From the NCBI GenBank assembly GCA_945946745.1, contig CAMEWZ010000036.1, positions 1 through 12,235 on the forward strand: a stretch of DNA of 12,235 nt, in the 5' to 3' direction. The stretch is from an uncultured Clostridia bacterium (GTDB taxonomy: Bacteria; Bacillota; Clostridia; Oscillospirales; Oscillospiraceae). The number at the start of each line of letters is the position of its first letter. Within the stretch, counting starts at the first letter, position 1. Positions 1-4,950 of this stretch are shown piece by piece. The notes beneath the pieces are model-generated. The model searched no databases, had not been told where the DNA came from, and was given only the letters and a program-made list of their open reading frames with translations. The position numbers were made by a program, and so were the translations under genes.

Positions 1-2
1 TG

Positions 3-89
3 GCCGAGGGCGACGCCCAGGAGCGGGAGGATCTGATCTATCTGGAAAAGCTGCCCCTGTTCCATCCCGACGGGACGGTTCTGGGATAA
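3..89 (+). CDS. C-terminal end of an unidentified protein (partial)
   Basis: An open frame enters from the left edge and ends with TAA at 87-89, giving 28 residues that finish in LFHPDGTVLG. The codons are those favoured by the confident chromosomal genes here (CTG, GAG, GCC, GAC, CCC), and non-coding repeat sequence begins right after the stop. I therefore take it as the true end of a gene whose start lies outside the window. The tail is acidic (several Glu and Asp) and has no transmembrane stretch. I do not recognise the family, and the fragment is too short for a functional call. Confidence 0.55.
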   Translation, partial: AEGDAQEREDLIYLEKLPLFHPDGTVLG

Positions 90-113
90 GAAAGAAAACA
101 GGATGTGCATATC

Positions 114-306
114 CGATTCATTCGGCAAAAGAACAATATCGTTGACGAATACCCTCCGTAGGGCGGCTTGCCCTCAAGCCGCCGCCTGCGACACAGAATT
201 CGTATCGTGCACTTTACGGAGGGGCAACGGAACGCGGTTCGAAATACGGCGGCGGCTTGAGGGCAAGCCGCCCTACCGTGGCTGGTGTTCATTCGATAAA
301 GAACCA
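114..306. repeat. Inverted pair of repeat B with B/C junction fragment
   Basis: Two copies of a short repeat (called B) face each other. The left copy, about 150-187, is on the minus strand; the right copy, about 247-306, is on the plus strand. Each carries a perfect 9-bp hairpin, GGCGGCTTG/CAAGCCGCC, with a 4-nt loop: arms 162-170/175-183 and 251-259/264-272. The right copy continues into the conserved tail GTTCATTCGATAAAGAAC. Just left of the pair, 114-145 resembles the plus-strand B tail plus the start of repeat C (ATTCATTCG, AAAGAACAAT), so the block is a mosaic. About 60 bp of unrecognised sequence separates the copies. Other B copies lie at 2567-2617 and 2871-2920. Confidence 0.75.
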
Positions 307-349
307 TGCTTTTGGCGAAAGCCGAGAAGCACAAAACATTGTATTCGGG

Positions 350-381
350 CGGGCCGGGGGTTGCCGGCCCGTTTCGTGTTT
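350..381 (+). terminator. Possible intrinsic terminator
   Basis: An 8-bp perfect G+C stem, CGGGCCGG (350-357) with CCGGCCCG (364-371), has a 6-nt loop and is followed by the interrupted T-rich run TTTCGTGTTT (372-381). It could end transcription from the gene whose tail is at the left edge, or insulate the surface-protein promoter downstream. The T-run is broken by C and G, so strength is uncertain. Confidence 0.4.
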
Positions 382-442
382 GCCATGACCATCTGCGGGA
401 TGGCTTACAGCGTGATTACGGGAGAAATTGCAAAGTGATAAT

Positions 443-515
443 TCTTAAGAAAATTCTGTAAATCTTAAGAGATGATTTTGTAATTTTTTGTAATTTTCCT
501 CTTGACATCTTGTAA
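443..515. promoter_or_regulatory. Candidate operator array of phased short repeats
   Basis: The A+T-rich stretch upstream of the surface-protein promoter contains two copies of the palindrome TCTTAAGA exactly 20 bp apart (443-450, 463-470). It also contains a tandem 10-bp repeat TTTTGTAATT (476-485, 486-495) and four TGTAA pentamers starting at 457, 479, 489 and 511. The pentamer spacings are 22, 10 and 22 bp, near multiples of one DNA helical turn, so they would lie on about the same face. The last one sits in the spacer between the -35 and -10 boxes. Helically phased direct repeats beside a -35 box are typical of response-regulator sites, but no regulator can be named. Low sequence complexity could produce part of the pattern. 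Confidence 0.4.
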
Positions 516-530
516 CCTCTATGGTATGAT
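502..530 (+). promoter_or_regulatory. Sigma-A promoter of the surface-protein gene
   Basis: The -35 box TTGACA (502-507, consensus) and the -10 box TATGAT (525-530, one mismatch) are 17 bp apart, and a TGG extended -10 element (522-524) precedes the -10. Transcription should start near 536-538, leaving a leader of about 120 nt before the gene at 658. This is the best-matching promoter in the window and predicts strong expression unless controlled by the repeats just upstream. Confidence 0.88.
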
Positions 531-657
531 TTGGACATGAAAGAGATGCCGGGGCGTAAGCGGCGGCGCGGGACTTCCCCGATGGTTCGGCGGCGCGGCA
601 AGCGGACGGCAAAGATTTCTAACTATGTAAATCAAATCATTAGGAGGTTTGAAAAAA
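531..657 (+). other. G+C-rich 5' leader of the surface-protein mRNA
   Basis: About 120 nt of predicted untranslated leader lies between the promoter and the gene. It contains an 11-bp direct repeat, CGGCGGCGCGG (561-571 and 588-598), and short G-runs facing C-runs (GGGG near 551-554, CCCC near 577-580) that could fold. It then becomes A+T-rich before the ribosome binding site at 642-647. I could not match it to a known riboswitch class. An ATG at 537-539, at about the predicted +1, opens a small Arg/Lys-rich frame that overlaps the main gene. Confidence 0.35.
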
Positions 658-2262
658 ATGAAAAACGCAATGAAGAAGCTGCTGAGCCTCGTTCTTGTGG
701 CCATGCTGCTGGTCTCCGTCTTGCCTCTGGGCGCGATGGCGGCATCGGACTACGATGTCCATGTCGTTGTCAAGGATAGCAACGATGTTGAGTTGGTATC
801 CCCCAAGGATTACCATGAGACCGCGGGGCGAAATGCTACCGCGCTTGAGTATTTGAATGATATGAAGTCTGACTGGAGTACTAGTTATACTGTTGTCAGA
901 TATTGGTTTAAAGAAGCTGGGGCGCAAAGCGGTCGGGAAGTTGATGCTGCTTATGAAGTAGCAAAGTCCGGTAATTTGACGATTAAGTTGCAGCACAAGC
1001 CTGTCACACTGAAGCTTGATGTTTATTTTAACGGAACCTATTCCACCACTGTTACTAAGGAAGTCCCTTATGGCTCCACTGTAGTTCTGAATGACGCTCT
1101 GGCAGCAGAAGCGGGTTATGGTAGCTACAATACGGATGTACGTACTACAAGCCTGGCTGAAGGTCAGTCTTTCGTTGCTGGTGATAGCGTTCCCGATGTC
1201 CAGATTTTCGTTGTTCCCGATAATAACAACGAGTCTGGTAGCACCAATAATTCTAACAACACCACTACCACCAAGCAGCCCATCACCCTACAGATCAAGA
1301 ACGGCGAGGGCAGCAGCTATTCTGTTGTAAAGACTATTACTCAGACTCCCAGTGGTGATTCCGCTAAGGTCTCCGATATGCTGTACCACTGGTATGGTAA
1401 CAAGAGTAACGATTGGCAGAACAGCTATACCTTCACCAAGGCCTGGAGCAGCGCTCAGCAGAAGGATGTGGGCTATGAGGGCTCTATCGCGGCTGGCGAT
1501 ACTGTTACAGTTATTCTGACTCCTAAGTCTACTCCCACTACTCCCACCAATCCCACTACTCCTCCCGCTACCGGTACTACTGGCAATATTTCTCTGATCG
1601 TTAAGGTCAATGATGTGACCAAGGTTCAGAAGTTTGTCACTAAGCAGAGCGATACTGTTAACAACCTGCTGAAGGATAATCTGAGTTCTGACTGGGCTTC
1701 TAAGTACACCTTTAACGGGTTCAAGGTTGAAGGTGAGCCTTACACCTACGGCAATCCCGATAGCACTGTTTATGCTGGTCAGACTGTGACTGTGTCTCTG
1801 TCCGGCGGCACCAGCAAGTACAACACCTGCAAGGTTCGTCTGCATGTGTTCTTGAACGGCAAGGTCAGTGAGGAAGCCCGTACTTTCGATATCACCTCCA
1901 TGGCCAGTGACACCGTTATTTCCTTGAAGGAAGTCAGCAACTTCCTGCTGAACTACTACACCGCTACTACCAGCACCGGCATTAAGTTCGACGGCCTGTA
2001 CAAGGCTGAGGGTGCTTGGCTGGGTAAGTTCGTTCAGGACAAGCGGCTTGATTCTATTGAGGATGTGGATGACCTCCTGGAGGCCGGTCATGTTGACATC
2101 AACATCATGCTGGACAATGCCAAGGCGAAGACTTCTTCCACCGCTGACTCCTCCAACCCCAAGACCGGTGACGCCATCTTCGCGCCTGTGGCTGTGCTGA
2201 CCCTGTCCACCGCCGCTCTGGCTGCTGTGTACTTCATCAGCAAGAAGCGCGTGGTTCGTTAA
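658..2262 (+). CDS. Secreted, sortase-anchored repeat surface protein
   Basis: A 534-residue protein that I do not recognise as a named family. Residues 1-28 form a signal peptide (MKNAMKKL, a hydrophobic core, then AMA before the likely cleavage site). The C-terminus has NPKTG at 500-504, a hydrophobic helix and a basic tail KKRVVR, the layout of sortase substrates covalently joined to peptidoglycan. In between lie about five beta-rich modules. Three share a (S/N)DW-x3-YT motif, at 71-78, 251-258 and 344-351, each followed by a segment ending in alternating hydrophobic residues such as GDTVTV. Asn/Thr/Ser-rich (188-206) and Pro/Thr-rich (289-309) linkers separate them. The start is ATG 658, 10 nt after AGGAGG (642-647); an in-frame TTG at 649 overlaps that spacing and is less likely. 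Codons around 780-1250 are clearly more A+T-rich than later ones. A host-contact or carbohydrate-binding role is possible but not shown. Confidence 0.85.
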   Translation: MKNAMKKLLSLVLVAMLLVSVLPLGAMAASDYDVHVVVKDSNDVELVSPKDYHETAGRNATALEYLNDMKSDWSTSYTVVRYWFKEAGAQSGREVDAAYEVAKSGNLTIKLQHKPVTLKLDVYFNGTYSTTVTKEVPYGSTVVLNDALAAEAGYGSYNTDVRTTSLAEGQSFVAGDSVPDVQIFVVPDNNNESGSTNNSNNTTTTKQPITLQIKNGEGSSYSVVKTITQTPSGDSAKVSDMLYHWYGNKSNDWQNSYTFTKAWSSAQQKDVGYEGSIAAGDTVTVILTPKSTPTTPTNPTTPPATGTTGNISLIVKVNDVTKVQKFVTKQSDTVNNLLKDNLSSDWASKYTFNGFKVEGEPYTYGNPDSTVYAGQTVTVSLSGGTSKYNTCKVRLHVFLNGKVSEEARTFDITSMASDTVISLKEVSNFLLNYYTATTSTGIKFDGLYKAEGAWLGKFVQDKRLDSIEDVDDLLEAGHVDINIMLDNAKAKTSSTADSSNPKTGDAIFAPVAVLTLSTAALAAVYFISKKRVVR

Positions 2263-2301
2263 ACACAAGGATCCCTTACTTAGAACATCCTAATGAAAAT
2301 A

Positions 2302-2337
2302 CCCGGCAGCGATTTCGCTGCCGGGATTTTCCCTTTT
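2302..2337 (+). terminator. Intrinsic terminator of the surface-protein gene
   Basis: A perfect 10-bp stem, CCCGGCAGCG (2302-2311) with CGCTGCCGGG (2316-2325), has the loop ATTT and is followed by the T-rich tract ATTTTCCCTTTT. It lies 39 nt after the stop codon of the surface-protein gene. Confidence 0.85.
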
Positions 2338-2344
2338 CCGGGGG

Positions 2345-2404
2345 GCCGCCGAAGGGCGGGGCGGAGGGGTGCACCCCTCAGTCAGCTTCCCTAATAGGGG
2401 AGCC
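2345..2404 (+). repeat. Short, diverged copy of hairpin repeat A
   Basis: Reading left to right this matches the middle and right part of the repeat A elements elsewhere, with one hairpin missing. It has an analogue of the second hairpin (CCGCC-GAAG-GGCGG), the 16-bp palindrome GAGGGGTGCACCCCTC (2364-2379) where full copies have GAGAGGGCCCTCTC, the shared CAGTC, and then a terminal hairpin CTTCCCTAATAGGGGAG leading into GCC. The CACGGC/GCCGTG hairpin is absent. It starts directly after the terminator of the surface-protein gene. Confidence 0.6.
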
Positions 2405-2439
2405 TTTACACTGGCAAACTATAATTTGGTGCACAGCGG

Positions 2440-2541
2440 CCTTGGCTCCCCCTATGGGGGAGCTGTCACGGTCTTTGGCCGTGACTGAGAGGGCCCTCTC
2501 CGCCCCCTTCGGGGGCACCTCTCCCATAGGGAGAGGCAAGG
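2440..2541 (-). repeat. Hairpin repeat A, full copy 1 (inverted)
   Basis: A 102-bp element bounded by CCTTGGC and GGCAAGG. Left to right on the plus strand it has five hairpins: GCTCCCCC/GGGGGAGC, TCACGG/CCGTGA, GAGAGGG/CCCTCTC, GCCCCC/GGGGGC and CCTCTCCC/GGGAGAGG. This order is the reverse complement of the other full copies, so it is placed on the minus strand. It carries no open frame of its own and no T-tract. The outer flank, read on the minus strand as CCGCTG, is shared with other copies. Confidence 0.8.
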
Positions 2542-2566
2542 CGCGTAGGGCGCGAAATTGCTGTTT

Positions 2567-2617
2567 GGCGGCTTGAGGGCAAGCCGCCCTACCGTGGAGG
2601 GTGTTCATTCGATAAAG
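2567..2617 (+). repeat. Repeat B, copy 3
   Basis: It contains the 9-bp perfect hairpin GGCGGCTTG (2567-2575)/CAAGCCGCC (2580-2588) with loop AGGG, followed by CCTACCGTGGAGGGTG and TTCATTCGATAAAG. Downstream it lacks the repeat C that normally follows; instead a few dozen bases lead into hairpin repeat A at 2645. Confidence 0.75.
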
Positions 2618-2644
2618 GGGAATTTTGTTCATTCGCACCGCACC

Positions 2645-2767
2645 CCTTGCCTCTCCCTCTGGGAGAGGTGGCAGCCGTCAGGCTGACGGAGAGGGCGACG
2701 GGGCACTGCATTGCCCTCTCAGTCACGGCCAAAGGCCGTGACAGCTCTCCCAAAGGGAGAGCCAAGG
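2645..2767 (+). repeat. Hairpin repeat A, full copy 2
   Basis: A 123-bp element from CCTTGCC to GCCAAGG with five hairpins in plus orientation: CCTCTCCC/GGGAGAGG, CCGTCA/TGACGG, GAGAGGGC/GCCCTCTC with an enlarged loop, GTCACGGCC/GGCCGTGAC and GCTCTCCC/GGGAGAGC. Compared with the other copies the second and fifth stems have different sequences but still pair fully. Flanking GCACC and GGTGC extend the terminal inverted repeat. It lies between repeat B copy 3 and the first repeat C. Confidence 0.8.
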
Positions 2768-2786
2768 GTGCTTCGTTCATTAACGG

Positions 2787-3004
2787 ACAATTTCGTGAAC
2801 CAGGGAACGAAACCGAGCGGTGCCCAGGGGTGTGACGATAATTGCCAGGCTGGCGCACGCATTGACAGCGGCGGCGGCTTGAGGGCAAGCCGCCCTACGG
2901 AGGGTGTTCATTCGATAAAGAACAATTTCGTGAACCAGGGAACGATACCGAGCGGTGCCCAGGGGTGTGGCGAATACCGGCCAGCCTGGGCACGAATTCG
3001 CAGC
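2787..3004 (+). repeat. Tandem repeat C-B-C, 135-bp period
   Basis: Repeat C starts at 2787 (ACAATTTCGTGAACCAGGGA) and again at 2922 with nearly the same sequence, an offset of 135 bp. Between them lies repeat B copy 4 (2871-2920) with its hairpin at 2873-2881/2886-2894. The natural unit therefore seems to be B followed by C. Shared C positions include the strings CGAGCGGTGCCCAGGGGTGT and GGGAACGA. In the second C, TGCCCAGG (2956-2963) can pair with CCTGGGCA (2985-2992). The second C stops just before the glucokinase promoter. A diverged minus-strand C occurs at 11001-11084 in the phage region. No convincing gene lies in this spacer. Confidence 0.75.
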
Positions 3005-3023
3005 GGGCCGTGCCCGCCGCCGC

Positions 3024-3051
3024 TTGCTTTTTTTGTTATAATATGTATAAT
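3024..3051 (+). promoter_or_regulatory. Promoter of the glucokinase gene
   Basis: TTGCTT (3024-3029) and a perfect TATAAT (3046-3051) are separated by 16 bp, the spacer being T-rich. A second TATAAT overlaps upstream at 3037-3042 but has no matching -35 box. Predicted transcription starts around 3058, about 27 nt before the start codon, which rules out longer in-frame starts upstream. Confidence 0.7.
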
Positions 3052-3084
3052 AGAAGTATCAACATTTTAGGGAGGATTCTACCT

Positions 3085-4029
3085 ATGAAATACGGCTTTG
3101 GCATCGATCTGGGGGGCACCACCGTCAAGATCGCCTATTTTGACGAGACCGGCAACATGCTGGACAAATGGGAGATTCCCACTGTCACAGATAACGGCGG
3201 CGCGCAGATTCTGCCGGACATCGCCGAATCCATTCACCAGTACATCGAAGGCTATGCCATCCCGGAAACCGCCATTCTGGGTCTGGGCATCGGTGTTCCC
3301 GGCCCGGTGAACGCCAAGGGCGTGGTCAATAAGTGCATCAACCTGGGCTGGGGCGTGTTCAATATCGCCCAGACCCTGTCTGAACTGACCGGGTTCCCTG
3401 TCAAGGCCGGTAACGATGCCAACGTGGCCGCTCTGGGCGAATTCTGGAAGGGCGGCGGCCAGGGCTGCGACAATATGGTGTTCGTCACCCTGGGCACCGG
3501 CGTGGGCGGCGGCATCGTGGTGGAGGGCAATCTGCTCCACGGCGCTCACGGCTCCGGCGCGGAGATCGGCCACCTGGTGCTGAACCGGGAGGAAACCGTC
3601 CCCTGCAACTGCGGCAAAAAGGGCTGCGTGGAGCAATACTGCTCCGCTACCGGCATCGTGCGGCTGGCAAAGCTCTACTTAAGCAGCCACGACGCCCCCA
3701 GCAAGCTGCGGGAGCTGGAAAATCTGACCTGCAAGGACATTTTCGACGCCGGAAAGGCCGGTGACCCCGCCGCGCTGGTGATCCTGGATCAGGTCTACCG
3801 CTATATGGGTGAGTTCCTGGCCAACGTCTGCTCCACCGTTGACCCTGAGGTGGTGGTCATCGGCGGCGGCGTCAGCAAGGCGGGGGATGTGCTGATTCAG
3901 GGCATCGAGCCTTACTTCCAGAAGTACGTGTTCCACGCCGCCTCCGGCGCCCGGTTCGCGCTGGCGTCTCTGGGCAACGACGCCGGCGCTTACGGCGCGT
4001 TCAAGCTGGCGCTGGACGCCTTCGGCTAA
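3085..4029 (+). CDS. glcK: ROK-family glucokinase
   Basis: Phosphorylates glucose with ATP to glucose-6-phosphate in the cytoplasm, feeding glycolysis. The 314 residues match the usual length of about 315. Visible motifs are the ATP phosphate-binding loop GIDLGGTTVK (6-15), GIGVPGPV (68-75), AGNDAN (108-113) with the probable catalytic base Asp111, LGTGVGGG (136-143), and the ROK zinc site formed by His163 of AEIGH with CNCGKKGCVE (Cys174, Cys176, Cys181). The start is ATG 3085, 9 nt after AGGGAGG (3069-3075). The gene stands alone between its own promoter and a terminator shared with the convergent pseudouridine synthase gene. ROK proteins also include fructokinases and N-acetylmannosamine kinases; the lack of a DNA-binding N-terminus excludes a repressor. 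Glucokinase is the best call, and substrate is inferred from family resemblance. Confidence 0.9.
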   Translation: MKYGFGIDLGGTTVKIAYFDETGNMLDKWEIPTVTDNGGAQILPDIAESIHQYIEGYAIPETAILGLGIGVPGPVNAKGVVNKCINLGWGVFNIAQTLSELTGFPVKAGNDANVAALGEFWKGGGQGCDNMVFVTLGTGVGGGIVVEGNLLHGAHGSGAEIGHLVLNREETVPCNCGKKGCVEQYCSATGIVRLAKLYLSSHDAPSKLRELENLTCKDIFDAGKAGDPAALVILDQVYRYMGEFLANVCSTVDPEVVVIGGGVSKAGDVLIQGIEPYFQKYVFHAASGARFALASLGNDAGAYGAFKLALDAFG

Positions 4030-4059
4030 GGGCGCCGATCAAGACTTGACGGGATAGCA

Positions 4060-4092
4060 AACCCGGACGCTTTGCAGGCGTCCGGGTTACTT
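4060..4092. terminator. Shared terminator between convergent genes
   Basis: An 11-bp perfect stem, AACCCGGACGC (4060-4070) with GCGTCCGGGTT (4078-4088), has a 7-nt loop. On the plus strand it is followed by the modest T-rich run ACTTTATGTTT, on the minus strand by TTTGCT. It ends glucokinase transcription. For the opposite gene it overlaps the stop codon itself (4087-4089), so it can serve both directions. Confidence 0.72.
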
Positions 4093-4947
4093 TATGTTTG
4101 CGTCCAGTTGGGATTCCAGCACCAGCTTTTCTCCGGTGAGGGGGTGGGTCAGCGTCAGACGTTTGGCACAGAGCATTTGGCTTTGCAGCCCCATTTCCTG
4201 GGAAAAGGCCTGGGATTCCGGCGTGCCGTACTGGGGGTCTCCCAGAATGGGAAAGCCCATGTAGGCGCAGTGTACCCGAAGCTGGTGGGTTCTGCCGGTG
4301 ATGGGCTGTAGTTCGAGTTTACATAACATTCCGATTCGCTCCAACACCCGCCAACGGGTCACAGAGGGCTTTCCTTCCGGCCCCACATACCGCAGCAGGC
4401 TGGGCAGGGGACGCCGGGCAATGGGGGCGTCGATCAGCCCCGACGGGGCATCCGGAGCGCCGAAGGTGAGGGCGTGGTAGGTTTTTTGGGCGCCGGCGCT
4501 TTGGAGCAGGGTGTGGACATGGGCGTTCTTTCCCAGCAGCACAACGCCGAAGGTGTCCCGATCCAGCCGGGTCATGGGATGGAAGGCGGATTTTTGACCG
4601 GTTCTTTTGTAGTAGCCCGCTACAAAATTCGCCAAGGTTCCCCGGTTTTTTGACCGGGAGGGGTGGATGAGCATGCCCGCGGGCTTATCCACCGCCAGAA
4701 GATAGTCGTCCTCGTATAAAATCGACAGCGGCCCATCCTCCGCCGGATACTCCGGCGCCTCCTCATCCAGAGTCACGGTGATCACATCCCCGGGACGAAT
4801 CGGGTAGTTTGTCCGCTGGGGGACGCCGTTGACCCGGAGAGAAGGCCCCCACTTCAGCTTGTTCATCAGCCCGGCAGACATATGCAGCTCCCCCAGAAGA
4901 AAGGACGACAGCCGCCCCTCCCGGGTGGCGATCCAGCGCAGTTCCAT
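4087..4947 (-). CDS. RluA-family RNA pseudouridine synthase
   Basis: Converts selected uridines in rRNA or tRNA to pseudouridine. The 286-residue protein has an N-terminal S4-like RNA-binding region (about 12-60, including LKWGPSLRVNG), then the catalytic domain. Key motifs are VDKPAGMLIHP (86-96), HPMTRLDRDTFG (123-134) with the catalytic Asp129 of RLD, and ITGRTHQLRVHCAYMG (216-231) followed by GDPQYG. The usual Ser after Thr in the RLDxxTSG motif is Phe here. ATG at 4945-4947 begins 3 nt after the stop of the fructose-bisphosphatase gene and has no clear Shine-Dalgarno sequence, so translation is probably coupled to the upstream gene. Similar proteins in Firmicutes are usually annotated RluD-like or YhcT/YjbO-like; the target uridine cannot be deduced. 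Confidence 0.88.
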   Translation of the reverse strand: MELRWIATREGRLSSFLLGELHMSAGLMNKLKWGPSLRVNGVPQRTNYPIRPGDVITVTLDEEAPEYPAEDGPLSILYEDDYLLAVDKPAGMLIHPSRSKNRGTLANFVAGYYKRTGQKSAFHPMTRLDRDTFGVVLLGKNAHVHTLLQSAGAQKTYHALTFGAPDAPSGLIDAPIARRPLPSLLRYVGPEGKPSVTRWRVLERIGMLCKLELQPITGRTHQLRVHCAYMGFPILGDPQYGTPESQAFSQEMGLQSQMLCAKRLTLTHPLTGEKLVLESQLDANIK

Positions 4948-4950
4948 GGC

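Noticed and set aside
103..438. Small open frames on both strands at 38-438
   Set aside because: They run through the inverted repeat B hairpins and lack a Shine-Dalgarno sequence. The plus-strand frame is read through repeat DNA and a likely terminator.
531..657. Known riboswitch in the surface-protein leader
   Set aside because: I looked for cyclic-di-GMP, SAM and cobalamin consensus blocks and found none. The stretch is only described as a leader.
1288..2268. Long open frame antisense to the surface-protein gene
   Set aside because: It lies wholly opposite a gene with promoter, ribosome binding site, signal peptide and anchor. Its translation is low-complexity and has no credible start signal; codon bias of the real gene explains the openness.
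2405..2425. TTTACA with TATAAT as a promoter
   Set aside because: The two boxes are only 9 bp apart and no other -35 box is correctly spaced, so the TATAAT at 2420-2425 is probably incidental.
2345..3004. Spacer palindromes as a CRISPR array
   Set aside because: The repeats differ in length, orientation and sequence, are not separated by unique spacers of equal size, and no cas genes are present.
2389..3070. Several short open frames in the spacer before glucokinase
   Set aside because: They are translations of the A, B and C repeats. Similar peptides appear wherever the repeats occur, with no consistent start or ribosome binding site.
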